Shown in pieces: positions 29,272-39,359 of a DNA stretch of 64,000 nucleotides (position 1 is its first letter; each line of letters begins with the position of its first letter). The stretch is from Candidatus Neoehrlichia procyonis str. RAC413 (GTDB lineage: Bacteria; Pseudomonadota; Alphaproteobacteria; Rickettsiales; Anaplasmataceae): positions 372,001 through 436,000 of the forward strand of contig NZ_LANX01000001.1 in assembly GCF_000964795.1 (NCBI RefSeq), written 5' to 3'. Made by a program: the position numbers and the translations under genes. The notes beneath the pieces were generated by a model. That model had not been told where the DNA came from. It saw only the letters and a list, made by a program, of their open reading frames with translations, and searched no databases.

Positions 29272-30846
29272 CTAAAAAATTAACTTAACACCTAATAAAA
29301 CAACATTATTTTTAATTAAATTATCATTAACTGCAGTATTAATGTTCATAATATTTAAAATAATATGATGATAATAACTAAATATACTGTAGCTTACTTT
29401 ATTATTTTGATGCAATTTGTAATCTATACCTACACTGAAATCCTTAAACATTCCCATAGTATTAACACTACTATTAAATTTTCTACTATTAAAATAAGAA
29501 CTACTAATATATAAAGAATTATATTCGTATCCTATTCCTACTAGCCAATAATAAGAAAAAGGATTGTTTTTTTTGTTATAATACAAATTACCAGAATTAC
29601 CTAAATACCCATATATTCCATACAATTTTAACTTGTCAAAAAACTTAATATTATTAGAAATACTTACGCTTAATAAGTCACTAAATGACATTTTATGAAA
29701 ATTTTCACCTTTAGAATATTCGCCAGAAATAGCGAATTGACATTTTAAATCATTATTAAAAATAAAATCATACGATGCAACTCCACTTATAATATGATTA
29801 TAGTAAGCACCAACCATATAACTTATATTATCATTATATACTGCAATATATTCCGATTTATTACCAGTAATAACTGCCTTCCCATGATTTGTAACAACAT
29901 CTCCTCTTTTGTTATTGCTAACTTCTTGTTGTTCTTGTAATTGTAATTCTTCCTTTTTTTCACCATTTCCTTCTTCGATGTTTAATGTCTTCAATTTTAT
30001 ATTTTTTATATTTACTTTATCACTATCTCCTTTTAGTGTTATATTCCTCAAAAACATTCCTTTAGTACTAAAAATATTTTTATTATATCCTGTAGGAGAA
30101 TAACTGAAACCAAACTTCAATCCCATAAAATTCGGAGAATAATAGGATAATCTAAAAGGCAAATTATTAATAAAATTTTTACCATCTTCAAATGTATAAT
30201 GAACACTGGAAATACCAGGTTTATTACTCATACACCTAGCATGATTCATATAAAAAAGACCTTCGCTATACAACATAGGATATACTATTACTCTAGTATT
30301 ATAACAAGACTTAATACCTACATTCAGCAAGTCATTTATTTCATTTAACTTGTACTTAATAAGCGTACTATCTTCACCTTTGTTATAATCACCAAAACCC
30401 TGACCTCTACTAATAATAGATTCTACCCCTTGTTGATATCCCATAGAAAACTTTCCATAAGGTGTAATAAAAAAAATATCACTACCTTGATTTACAAGTG
30501 CTTTGTTCTTTCCATAAATACTATCTTTAGCTGCAGGAGCAAATACTTGAAAATTAGCACCATACAGTACTCCAGACAAACTGCTTTGTTCTATTTTTAA
30601 ATGAGCTATAACGTCACAATCTACCTTTAAGCTTTGAATGTCATTATTATGTATATCACGTGCCCCTAAAAACCAATTATAAAGCAATACTTGACCATTA
30701 ATAAAAAAATTACTTTTAGGATAATATACTTTTTTACCTGATTCTTGAGCAATGCTCAGCTTGCTAACTAAATTACTATCCGCTAAAACTTCACCTAAAA
30801 AAATACTATATAACACAAAAACTAATATAAGTAATCTCATGTACAC
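29272..30846 (-). CDS. Outer-membrane porin-like protein, paralogue 5
   Basis: 524 residues, signal peptide MYMRLLILVFVLYSIFLGEV ending LADS. It is the most divergent of the four similar copies: FSMGYQQGVESIISRGQGFG replaces the KVDAF motif, but LPFRLSYYSPNFMGLKFGFS, SYSPTGYN, LKLYGIYGYLGNSG, YYWLVGIGYEYNSLYIS and the ending LLGVKLIF are kept. The variable loop (about 100 residues) is charged and contains a Gln/Glu-rich stretch, EKKEELQLQEQQEV. Upstream gene of a possible two-gene unit with paralogue 4. Substrate unknown. Confidence 0.8.
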   Translation of the reverse strand: MYMRLLILVFVLYSIFLGEVLADSNLVSKLSIAQESGKKVYYPKSNFFINGQVLLYNWFLGARDIHNNDIQSLKVDCDVIAHLKIEQSSLSGVLYGANFQVFAPAAKDSIYGKNKALVNQGSDIFFITPYGKFSMGYQQGVESIISRGQGFGDYNKGEDSTLIKYKLNEINDLLNVGIKSCYNTRVIVYPMLYSEGLFYMNHARCMSNKPGISSVHYTFEDGKNFINNLPFRLSYYSPNFMGLKFGFSYSPTGYNKNIFSTKGMFLRNITLKGDSDKVNIKNIKLKTLNIEEGNGEKKEELQLQEQQEVSNNKRGDVVTNHGKAVITGNKSEYIAVYNDNISYMVGAYYNHIISGVASYDFIFNNDLKCQFAISGEYSKGENFHKMSFSDLLSVSISNNIKFFDKLKLYGIYGYLGNSGNLYYNKKNNPFSYYWLVGIGYEYNSLYISSSYFNSRKFNSSVNTMGMFKDFSVGIDYKLHQNNKVSYSIFSYYHHIILNIMNINTAVNDNLIKNNVVLLGVKLIF

Positions 30847-31772
30847 CTAATAGTATATATTATATCTAATGTGCTATACTATAAATTGATAATTGTCAAT
30901 CTATAAATTAATAAAAATAATTCATATATAAAATTAACATCATTAACAAATTTTTTAAGATAAAACTCATTAATTAACAACTAGTACTATAAATCTATAA
31001 TGCCCTTCCCCTATATCGTAAAATAATTTATCACATATTTATCATGTTATAATTATTAATTATAATCGAAGCTATGTAAAACATAGTCATTAAGTATCAA
31101 TATTATAAATTACACTAGATTAATTCTAAATTTTTCACTATAAATTCACTATAAATTCAGACCGTACACCAACGCTAGATATATGTCACAATCAATAAAT
31201 AACATGTAAAATCTACATAATATATTAGCAACACACAATATGAAATATTTCGTCATATAAAAAACAATAAGGTAAATAGATACTCCAAATTAAATAATAC
31301 TCTTAATTTTTATCCTATATTTTTAAGATAAAAGTAAAAATAATTTGTTTTAGACCGCTTTTTTAATTTTTTTAAATTTTATGAAACTAAAATTTATATT
31401 TAGCTACTTTGCATGTAAAACAAACATAATAAAAAGATTTTTAGATATAAATCATCTTATAACATAAACAAATACTAGTATATGATTCCAAAGTAAGTAA
31501 AAATAGAAAATCACAAATAATAAAACTTAAGATTCTCTACTAAATTAAAAATTATCTAATAATAAATTAGCAATATCTTAAACTTGAATTCACTACTTTT
31601 AATAATTATTATAAAGTTAACAATTTTGATAAACACTCTATTTATCTATAGTGACTAGTGTAGATATTTATTTATAAAACTCCTTAATGAAAAAACCTAC
31701 CTACTATCTAATTTAACTGATAAAAAGATTTCTCATGCTAACTGTATAGGATAATAATCCACAAGTATGTTA
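30847..31772. other. Intergenic between porin cluster and petC
   Basis: About 930 bp, AT-rich, no gene seen. An 11-nt direct repeat (ACTATAAATTC, twice) lies near 31139-31160. The left edge should contain the promoter of paralogue 5. Confidence 0.55.
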
Positions 31773-32519
31773 TTACTTATAAAGTTTACTCCATAATTTT
31801 TTATTAATTAATACTATAAATATAGTAATAATAATTAAACATAGAATAACCTTTAACCCTAATTTTTTTCTAATTTCCATTTCAGGCTCTGCTGCCCATT
31901 GTAAAAAATTTACTACATCATGAGCCATATTACTAACTGTAGATTCAGTGCCATCAGTATACCTCACTACATTATCAAAAAGCGAAGGAGGCATTGATAT
32001 TTTTCCTGTAACAAAATATACATTCTCATATAAACCATTCACATCAGGTTTAGTGCTTTTATATCCTGTTAATAAAGAATATACATAATTAGCTCCATTA
32101 TGCCTTGCCTTTATTATTAAAGATAAATCTGTAGGATATGCACCATTATTAGATGCCATTGCAGCTTCTTTATTAGGAAATGGAGCAGGAAAATAATCTG
32201 ATGGCACACCAGATCTTTCAAACATTTCTCCTACTTCATTTGGTCCATCTTTAATTTGATATGAACTAGCAATTGATTTTACCTCTTCTTCAGAAAAACC
32301 TATCTCTTGCAAATTACGAAATGCTATTCTTTTCATTGAATGACAAGCTGAACAAACTTCTTTATACACTTGATACCCACGCTGTATTGAACGCTTATCA
32401 AATGATCCCAACATACCATTAAATTTCCAAACACGTGAAGTAGGATTCTCAGCATGAAACTCCTCAGAATATGCACGACAACATAACAACATAAAAAGCA
32501 ACAATAACCTTAAAAACAT
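31773..32519 (-). CDS. petC: Cytochrome c1 subunit of the bc1 complex
   Basis: Periplasm-facing heme subunit of ubiquinol-cytochrome c reductase, passing electrons from the Rieske protein to cytochrome c. 248 residues: signal peptide (1-18, MFLRLLLLFMLLCCRAYS), heme-binding CSACH at 56-60, further conserved blocks NGAYPTDLSLIIKARHNGAN and GKISMPPSLFDN (the methionine is the likely axial ligand), and a C-terminal membrane anchor (ILCLIIITIFIVLINK). Its ATG immediately follows the petB stop with no gap, showing a tightly coupled operon petA-petB-petC. Confidence 0.97.
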   Translation of the reverse strand: MFLRLLLLFMLLCCRAYSEEFHAENPTSRVWKFNGMLGSFDKRSIQRGYQVYKEVCSACHSMKRIAFRNLQEIGFSEEEVKSIASSYQIKDGPNEVGEMFERSGVPSDYFPAPFPNKEAAMASNNGAYPTDLSLIIKARHNGANYVYSLLTGYKSTKPDVNGLYENVYFVTGKISMPPSLFDNVVRYTDGTESTVSNMAHDVVNFLQWAAEPEMEIRKKLGLKVILCLIIITIFIVLINKKLWSKLYK

Positions 32520-33752
32520 TTACTTCATCTCCGGCACAGATTCACTTAATGTATTAGGCAATTTTTTACGTATTTCATACTTAGATAACACAGGCAGAAT
32601 AATAAAAAAATAAGAAAAGTAGTATAAAGTTGAAGCCCTACTTAATGTAATAAATGGATCTTTAACTTCCTGCCCACCTAACCACGCCAAAAAGCAAAAA
32701 TTAACCACAAAAATCCAATAAAACACTTTAAAAACAGGACGATATTTACCACTCTTTACTTGAAATGTATCTAACACAGGAAGCAAAAACCACACTACAA
32801 TAGAACTAAACATTGTAATCACGCCAATAAGCTTGTTAGGGATAGAACGTAACATTGCATAAAAAGGCAGAAAATACCACTCTGGTACTATATGAGCTGG
32901 AGTAACCATAGGATTAGCTTCAATATAATTATCCGGATGCCCTAAGTAATTAGGAGCATAAAATATAAACATATATAATAATATCAAAAATATCCCAAAA
33001 GTTATACCATCTTTTATAATAAAATAAGGATAAATAGGTATTGTATCCTTTTTTGATTTTACCTCAACCCCTGAAGGATTACCTGAACCAAACCTATGTA
33101 ATGCAATAACATGAAGCCCCGCAAGAGCTACAATAACAAAAGGCATTAAATAGTGCAATGCAAAAAATCTGTTAAGTGTAGGATTATCAACAGAAAAACC
33201 ACCCCAAAGCCACTGTACTACTTCTTCACCAACTAATGGAATTGCAGAAAATAAATTTGTAATTACTGTTGCACCCCAAAAACTCATTTGCCCCCATGGT
33301 AAAACATATCCCATAAATGCAGTTGCCATCATTGAAAAAAATATAAAAATACCTATAAACCATACTAATTCCCTAGGCTTTTTATATGACCCATAATATA
33401 AACCACGAAATATATGAATATAAACCACTATAAAAAAGAAAGAAGCCCCTACAGCATGAGTATAGCGTATTAACCAACCATAATGCACATCTCGCATAAT
33501 ATGCTCAACACTATCAAAAGCATGATCAACATGAGGTGTATAATGCATAGCTAAAAATATGCCAGTAATAATCTGTAAAATTAATGCAACCCCAGCTAAA
33601 GAGCCAAAATTCCAAGCATAGTTAAGATTCTTAGGTACTTGATATGTAGCAAGTTCTCTTAAAAAAGAGACTACTGGCAACCTGTACTCTATCCATGCCA
33701 ATATCCCTTTTCCTTCTCCTTTAATGTCTTCCTTATTACTTATATTAGACAT
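32520..33752 (-). CDS. petB: Cytochrome b subunit of the bc1 complex
   Basis: Integral membrane core of complex III that holds the two b hemes and the quinone sites. 410 residues with about eight membrane helices. Conserved parts: [51 protein letters not shown] (heme-ligand histidines), [20 protein letters not shown] and the quinol-oxidation signature [18 protein letters not shown]. Length is typical for alphaproteobacteria. Middle gene of the petABC operon: 12 nt after petA and directly abutting petC. Confidence 0.98.
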   Translation of the reverse strand: MSNISNKEDIKGEGKGILAWIEYRLPVVSFLRELATYQVPKNLNYAWNFGSLAGVALILQIITGIFLAMHYTPHVDHAFDSVEHIMRDVHYGWLIRYTHAVGASFFFIVVYIHIFRGLYYGSYKKPRELVWFIGIFIFFSMMATAFMGYVLPWGQMSFWGATVITNLFSAIPLVGEEVVQWLWGGFSVDNPTLNRFFALHYLMPFVIVALAGLHVIALHRFGSGNPSGVEVKSKKDTIPIYPYFIIKDGITFGIFLILLYMFIFYAPNYLGHPDNYIEANPMVTPAHIVPEWYFLPFYAMLRSIPNKLIGVITMFSSIVVWFLLPVLDTFQVKSGKYRPVFKVFYWIFVVNFCFLAWLGGQEVKDPFITLSRASTLYYFSYFFIILPVLSKYEIRKKLPNTLSESVPEMK

Positions 33753-33764
33753 TTATTACTTCCT

Positions 33765-34331
33765 TCACACAAAATCACCGCTTTTTTTACCAATAACAAC
33801 AGTATTATTGCTGGAAAAATAATAATCAGGAACAAGTAAATTAATAGGAGCAGGTCCACTAAGAATTCTCCCAGATATATCATATTTTGATCCATGACAA
33901 GGGCAAAACCATCCTTTTTTTTCTCCTTCTACCTCTACAGGGACACAACCAAGATGAGTACAAATTCCTAATATAATTAACCATTCCTCTTTTCCTGCAT
34001 GAGTACGCTGCTGATCTGTTTGCGGATCACGTAGATCATTAAGATTAATCATCTGTGCTTCTTTAATTTCTTCTTTAGTACGCCTTCGTATAAAAACTGG
34101 CTTGCCTTGCCATTTTACAACTTTTGTCTTACCCTCCTTAATTTCTAATAAATCCACCTCAACTGTAGATTGCGCTACAACTTCAGCAGATGGACTTAAC
34201 GACTTAATTAAAGGATAAATAAACGAAAATAGCCCCATTATAGACATAAAAAGAGCAGTTAATCCTAAAAAATCTCTCCTTTTTAATTCTTTATTCTCAA
34301 TACTAACATTACTTAATTCCTTCACACTCAT
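33765..34331 (-). CDS. petA: Rieske iron-sulfur subunit of the bc1 complex
   Basis: Carries electrons from ubiquinol to cytochrome c1. 188 residues: an N-terminal KRRDF (17-21) followed by a hydrophobic helix, consistent with Tat export and a membrane anchor; then the Rieske fold with CTHLGC (124-129) and CPCHGS (143-148). The [2Fe-2S] ligands are Cys124, His126, Cys143 and His146, with Cys129-Cys145 as the disulfide. The closing GPAPINL is also typical. First gene of petABC; the 260-bp gap upstream should hold the operon promoter. Confidence 0.97.
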   Translation of the reverse strand: MSVKELSNVSIENKELKRRDFLGLTALFMSIMGLFSFIYPLIKSLSPSAEVVAQSTVEVDLLEIKEGKTKVVKWQGKPVFIRRRTKEEIKEAQMINLNDLRDPQTDQQRTHAGKEEWLIILGICTHLGCVPVEVEGEKKGWFCPCHGSKYDISGRILSGPAPINLLVPDYYFSSNNTVVIGKKSGDFV

Positions 34332-34591
34332 CCATAGAAACCCTTTTAACTATCAACTTATCATATTTACTATATTGTACTGTAAATGATATAAAAAAAA
34401 AGATAATTTACTCAAATCATGCATTATTTTATAAATTTATTATAAAATATTATTTGCTTAGTTAACATACACTTATTACTAAAGTACATTTTTTATAGTA
34501 TTCATATTAAATAACCTTATAATCAAGAATATGAAACTAACCTCTATATAAAATCTTACATGAAATATTATATTAATACAATAATTAGAAA

Positions 34592-35761
34592 TTATTTTTT
34601 TTGCATAATAATCTTTCTTAATATATTAACTGCATTTGCCAATTGATAATCTGTATCACTATATACTTGTGCAAATATCTTTGTATTTTTTTTCATTGCT
34701 ATATTATTAACTTGTATATCAGGAATAATTCCTCTATCTTGAATTATATGATTCAGAGGAGTATAATATAAGGCATTTGTTATACAAATTGCACCTCCAC
34801 CTTTTACAGGAATTACTGTTTGCACAGAACCTTTACCAAAAGATTTTTTACCAACAATAATTGCTTTCTTATGATCTTGAAGAGCTCCAGCAATAATTTC
34901 TGAAGCAGAAGCCGAATTTTCATTTATCAGTACAACTGTAGGAAAACTTTCAAAAATTCCACCTTTACTAGCGTTATAATATTTTTCCTTTGCTTTATCA
35001 CGACCACGAACTGAAACAATCTTTCCTTCGCTTAAAAAATAATCACATATGGTTATTGCCTGACTTAAAAGTCCGCCGGGATTATTGCGCAAATCTAACA
35101 ATACACCTTTTATATTATTATTTTGCATAGATTTCCAATATCGCTGTACATCATCTGCAACATTTTCATCAAAACAAGAAATCTTTATATAAGCTATATC
35201 ATCATTAATAATGTTTGCATCTACAGAACGTATTTTAATTAATGCTCTTTTAATAGATAAATTGATTACTTTATTATACTTTTTAATGCCTAAATTAACA
35301 AAGGTACCAACATGTCCTCTAATTTTTCTAATAACCTCTTGCAATGACATTTGTTTAGTATCTTCGCCATTAATCAATACAATCACATCATTAGTATTAA
35401 TATTAAAGTCAAAAGCTGGTGTATTATTTTGTACAGAAACTACCCTTATTCCTTTGTTATCTTTTGTAATTTCAACTCCTATACCTCCAAATTCACCTTT
35501 AGTATGTATTTGCATTTCAGAAAACTTTTCAGCATTTAAATATTCAGAATATGGATCTAAATTAGATAACATACCATTAATAGCATATTCCAATAAAATT
35601 TTATTATTAACATTTCTAATTGACTTTTCCTTAATTTTAGAAACTATTTCATCTATTAATACGCAATCAAAATCATTATCATCTAAATCTGCAAAAGTCC
35701 TATCTAAAGGCTGCAATATTAAATAACATGCTATAAAAATAAAAAAAAACTTTTTTATCAT
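34592..35761 (-). CDS. ctpA: Carboxyl-terminal processing peptidase (S41 family)
   Basis: Periplasmic serine protease with PDZ domain, of the CtpA/Prc type. I place the start at 35761 (MIKKFFFIFIACYLILQPLD, a signal peptide) rather than the open upstream codons to 35794, giving 389 residues. After a short helical region come NLDPYSEYL, the PDZ domain (GEFGGIGVEITKDNKGIRVV to about GTFVNLGIKK) and the protease core DLRNNPGGLLSQAI. The catalytic serine is in NENSASASEIIAGAL and the lysine in VGKKSFGKGSVQ, the usual Ser/Lys dyad. Likely role: trimming or degrading periplasmic and outer-membrane proteins. It stands alone, with about 315 bp upstream. Confidence 0.96.
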   Translation of the reverse strand: MIKKFFFIFIACYLILQPLDRTFADLDDNDFDCVLIDEIVSKIKEKSIRNVNNKILLEYAINGMLSNLDPYSEYLNAEKFSEMQIHTKGEFGGIGVEITKDNKGIRVVSVQNNTPAFDFNINTNDVIVLINGEDTKQMSLQEVIRKIRGHVGTFVNLGIKKYNKVINLSIKRALIKIRSVDANIINDDIAYIKISCFDENVADDVQRYWKSMQNNNIKGVLLDLRNNPGGLLSQAITICDYFLSEGKIVSVRGRDKAKEKYYNASKGGIFESFPTVVLINENSASASEIIAGALQDHKKAIIVGKKSFGKGSVQTVIPVKGGGAICITNALYYTPLNHIIQDRGIIPDIQVNNIAMKKNTKIFAQVYSDTDYQLANAVNILRKIIMQKK

Positions 35762-36076
35762 AGCAATGCCTCTACCTCTACAATCCAAATACATTGTTAA
35801 ATATACAATTAATCATTTCCTCATTAATCAAAGAAATATCATAAATATTCACATTAAACCACATAAACTATATAGTAACCGCCTAAGTAAAAATTTCTTC
35901 AACAAATCAATTTTTTATCATAATCCAATAATTTTTTAATCATATCCTTACATATCTTCACAAATTAGCAAATATAAAATATTTATGAGTTTTAATTTTT
36001 TCACTTAAAAAATATGTAATTGAATATTATCATCATTTACATATTTTATTCTATATACAGCAAGTAAAAAAACTTA
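35762..36076. other. Intergenic upstream of ctpA
   Basis: About 315 bp, AT-rich. Nothing recognised beyond presumed ctpA promoter sequence. Confidence 0.55.
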
Positions 36077-36844
36077 TTATCTATGCTGCAATTCATATAA
36101 TAAAATATTTTGTTTTATTTGATCTTGTTTGCCATTTAACCTAAAACCCAATTTATTCTTACAGTTATTAAACTCCTGATTATAACAATTTATATTACTC
36201 ATTAACCTTTTATAATCTTTCTCTATTACCAAAAGCTGCTTAGATAGTAATTTATATTGATCATCATACTTTTTCTTCTCTTTTGAATTAGTCCGTAAAA
36301 TATTATCTAAATTAAAAACAAGCTCACTTAATCCTATGATAATACATATAAAAAGGAGAATATTATAAGTTATAAACAATTCTCTTATATAATTTTTCAA
36401 CATTTCAGTCGCTATAAAATATTTTAATAATGCTATTAATAATAGTACACTAATTATAATTACTCGTTTAAATAATATATAATTTACATCTTTTTGTAAC
36501 ACACATTTCCTAGTCATATATAATGACTCATCTACATGAATAGCACTATATAAATAAGAAAAAAATGTAAAGTGATCTTCTACTTGAGATTTAATAAAAA
36601 AAATCCTAAGTTCCATATCCTTAATTTTACAGATAGTGTCTTGACATTTTTTCTTATTTTTTACTGTATTATTGCGTTGCCTTGCACAACAACTTAAAAC
36701 AAAAAGCAATACACCTATTCCAAGCAATACACTTACTATAATAATCTCATAACGTTGTGTATTATAAATACAATAAAGCAATATACTCAACATTACATAA
36801 AAAATTATGCTTATTATAAGTTTATTCCATAAAAAATTTTTCAT
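36077..36844 (-). CDS. Hypothetical membrane protein with coiled-coil tail
   Basis: 255 residues, not recognised. Two pairs of hydrophobic segments are visible: about 10-26 and 33-52 (IIIVSVLLGIGVLLFVLSCC), then about 128-147 (VIIISVLLLIALLKYFIA) and 158-178 (ITYNILLFICIIIGLSELVF). The loop between pairs (about 55-120) is charged and faces the same side as the C-terminal 70 residues, which are Lys/Gln/Asn-rich and helix-prone (KKYDDQYKLLSKQLLVIEKD). The layout of two hairpins with a cytoplasmic coiled coil resembles small inner-membrane proteins of unknown function (DUF4231-like in outline only). Isolated gene with gaps on both sides. Confidence 0.6.
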   Translation of the reverse strand: MKNFLWNKLIISIIFYVMLSILLYCIYNTQRYEIIIVSVLLGIGVLLFVLSCCARQRNNTVKNKKKCQDTICKIKDMELRIFFIKSQVEDHFTFFSYLYSAIHVDESLYMTRKCVLQKDVNYILFKRVIIISVLLLIALLKYFIATEMLKNYIRELFITYNILLFICIIIGLSELVFNLDNILRTNSKEKKKYDDQYKLLSKQLLVIEKDYKRLMSNINCYNQEFNNCKNKLGFRLNGKQDQIKQNILLYELQHR

Positions 36845-37270
36845 ACATATTATAATTCTAATTTACTTTCATCTTACACCTATGATGAATTAATGCAAGT
36901 TTTATACTAAAATAAGTATAATATTCCATTAACATATATTAATACAAGCTTGTATTGTACAACGCAAAACATCTACATAAAAAAAAATCATTGTTAATAA
37001 GTTAACTTTAATTGTATTGATAGTCCTCTTTTATCATTTTTATTAATCGCAAGTTATATATAATAATACTTCTATATAATTAATCCTTAGATTAATATAC
37101 CTACTATATTTAAATTAAATCAATTTGATAATTTGCTTTCTAGTTATAAATTTAATAAATAACAAAAATTATAAGATATTAATGTTTATTAATTACTATT
37201 TCATTATAGATAAATAACACTTGTTTATATTTAAATTAACAAAAAACACCTTATTTTCTTAATTTAAAGC
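36845..37270. other. Intergenic between znuB-like gene and hypothetical membrane protein
   Basis: About 425 bp, AT-rich, no gene or RNA recognised. Confidence 0.55.
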
Positions 37271-38080
37271 TCACGTTCTAAAGATATTTAATCTTCTAAT
37301 AAAAAACATAACTACTAACAATAAAAAAGATACTATAATAATCAAAGGTCCTGGAAAAATATCAAGTATTACAGACAATAAAAGTCCTACAATCCCTGAT
37401 ACAATAGAAATAACTGTAGCAACTATTATCATCTGTACAGGCGTTGATGTAATCAACCTTGCTCCTGCTGCAGGAATCACTAAAAATGCAGTAATAAGTA
37501 GTATTCCCACTAATTGAGTATAAAAAGCAATAAATATGGATAATACTATTAAAAATTCTAATCTGACAATATTTACATTTATTCCATTAGATATTGATAA
37601 ATCTTGACTAACAGAAACAAGAAGCCAACTTCTCCATCTATATATTACTGCCGATATAATTACAATAGCAGTAATAAACATCTTTTTAAGATCACTATTA
37701 CTAATCATCAATATATCACCAAACAATGAATGGATAATATCATCATTCACAAAAGATACAAATGATAGTAATACTATTCCTACTGACATCACTACATTCG
37801 TGATAATATTTAACATTGCATCAGTAGAATATATTTTGTCAAAATTTAGAGACATTAAAATAGCTAATACTATTGCTACAAGTAAAATACTCACCAGTAT
37901 GTTTATTTGAAATATAGTTGCCAAAGCTATCCCTAGAAAAGATGAGTGCGCAATACTATCACCTAAATAAGAAAACCTATGCCAAATCATACAAGACCCT
38001 AAAGGTCCCGTCACCATACTAATAATTATTATCGCTATAAAAGCATTAACAAAAAATCTTTCAGATATGGCTTCTAACAT
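37271..38080 (-). CDS. znuB: Metal (zinc/manganese) ABC transporter permease, ABC-3 family
   Basis: Inner-membrane permease of a zinc/manganese uptake ABC system. 269 residues with about eight hydrophobic helices. Family features: RFSYLGDSIAHSSFLGIALA near residues 31-50, the central GILLITAFLVIPAAGARLIT (cytoplasmic coupling region) and GIVGLLLSVILDIFPGPLII near the end. The ATPase (ZnuC) and binding protein (ZnuA) are not nearby, which is usual in reduced genomes with scattered operons. Zinc over manganese is a guess from the usual annotation of this family. Last gene of rpsB-tsf-(Mth938-like)-znuB, 6 nt after the preceding gene. Confidence 0.9.
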   Translation of the reverse strand: MLEAISERFFVNAFIAIIIISMVTGPLGSCMIWHRFSYLGDSIAHSSFLGIALATIFQINILVSILLVAIVLAILMSLNFDKIYSTDAMLNIITNVVMSVGIVLLSFVSFVNDDIIHSLFGDILMISNSDLKKMFITAIVIISAVIYRWRSWLLVSVSQDLSISNGINVNIVRLEFLIVLSIFIAFYTQLVGILLITAFLVIPAAGARLITSTPVQMIIVATVISIVSGIVGLLLSVILDIFPGPLIIIVSFLLLVVMFFIRRLNIFRT

Positions 38081-38086
38081 AATAAT

Positions 38087-38449
38087 TTATAACACCATTA
38101 ACACCGTACACACTTTTCTACCATCATATAATAAAACATTGTATGTGCGGCAAGCAGCTGCTGTAGACATGTACTCAACATTTAATCCAAGATTATAAAA
38201 ACTATTGTGCTGCTCTTTAGGTAAAAAAATACATTCTTTTCCAGTCCCAACTAATATCACGTTAAAACTATTATTGATACCACTTATCACTTCTCCTATA
38301 TTCGCAAAACTCAACTCTTTTAAAAGAACAACCTCATCTTGAGAAACAATACAAGAACTATAATAAACTCTATTAGAAATTACAAACTTACCTTTAGAAA
38401 AGCTATTTATTACATTCTTATTTAGTGAAATAGAAGACGTAATATCCAT
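38087..38449 (-). CDS. Mth938-like domain protein (DUF498 family)
   Basis: 120 residues. The fold-specific parts are SFANIGEVISGINNSFNVIL, then VGTGKECIFLP and LGLNVEYMSTAAACRTYNVL followed by LYDGRKVCTVLMVL, matching the DUF498/Mth938 family, whose eukaryotic member NDUFAF3 assists assembly of respiratory complex I. A similar role in assembly of a membrane complex is possible in bacteria but unproven. It sits between tsf (41 nt) and znuB (6 nt) on the same strand, so it is part of the ribosomal-protein transcript. Confidence 0.85.
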   Translation of the reverse strand: MDITSSISLNKNVINSFSKGKFVISNRVYYSSCIVSQDEVVLLKELSFANIGEVISGINNSFNVILVGTGKECIFLPKEQHNSFYNLGLNVEYMSTAAACRTYNVLLYDGRKVCTVLMVL

Positions 38450-38490
38450 GCTTAATTATCTTTTTAATTACACTCTATATAAATATAAAC

Positions 38491-39351
38491 TTAAATAGCA
38501 AAAAATCTATACCCTGCTATATTAATCTTACATCTCAACTCTAATTCCTTATTCTTTATAAGATCATTGATTTTAGTTTTACCATCTATTACAAATATTT
38601 GTTCTAATAACACTACTTCTTCAAAAAATTTCTGCATTCTACCTTCAATTATCTTTTTTACTACATTTTCAGGTTTATCAAGCATACCCACTTGCTTAGC
38701 AATGATATCATACTCTTGATCAATAACTTGTTTATCTAAAAGTTCTATAGACAGAGCTTCCGGCTTTGCCGCAACAATATGCATAGCTATGTTTTTGGCT
38801 AAATCCTTAAGTTTTACTTCATCTGCATCTGAATCTAAAGCTACAATTGCTGCAGCTTTTCCAACATTACCCATGATAGAATTATGTACATATCCACCTA
38901 TTACTCCTTTTTCTACATTTAAATAACCTATTCTACCTAAGTTAATATTTTCACCAATAATAGCTATACTATTCATAATTTCTGAGTTAATACTCACATT
39001 ATTACTATAATCACACTCTAAAAATTCTGTTACTTCTTCTACTTTATATATCCTTACTAACTCAACAAGCTTCAATGCTAAGTCTTGAAATTTTTGATTA
39101 CGTGCTACAAAATCTGTTTCTGAATTCAATTGTATTATAGATCCTTGTTTATTATCAATATTAATTGCAACTAACCCATCAGTTACATCTCTATGTGCTT
39201 TTTTATAAGCTTTTAATATTCCCTTCTCTCTTAAATAATTTTTAGCTTTTTCTATATCACCTAAACACGCAACCAATGCTTCCTTGCAAGCTCCCAATCC
39301 TGCACCTGTAATATCACGCAGTTTTTTCACAATATTAATATCTATTTTCAT
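38491..39351 (-). CDS. tsf: Translation elongation factor Ts
   Basis: Guanine-nucleotide exchange factor for EF-Tu. 286 residues: N-terminal UBA-like domain with VKKLRDITGAGLGACKEALV (9-28), then the conserved IIQLNSETDFVARNQKFQDL (73-92), which contacts EF-Tu. The second half has KAAAIVALDSD and NIAMHIVAAKPEAL. Length is standard for alphaproteobacteria. It begins 8 nt after rpsB, the classical rpsB-tsf operon. Confidence 0.98.
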   Translation of the reverse strand: MKIDINIVKKLRDITGAGLGACKEALVACLGDIEKAKNYLREKGILKAYKKAHRDVTDGLVAINIDNKQGSIIQLNSETDFVARNQKFQDLALKLVELVRIYKVEEVTEFLECDYSNNVSINSEIMNSIAIIGENINLGRIGYLNVEKGVIGGYVHNSIMGNVGKAAAIVALDSDADEVKLKDLAKNIAMHIVAAKPEALSIELLDKQVIDQEYDIIAKQVGMLDKPENVVKKIIEGRMQKFFEEVVLLEQIFVIDGKTKINDLIKNKELELRCKINIAGYRFFAI

Positions 39352-39359
39352 AATTTTAC

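Noticed and set aside
35211..35726. 171-codon plus-strand ORF opposite ctpA
   Set aside because: Antisense of a well-supported S41 peptidase; hydrophobic composition is a by-product of the reverse complement.
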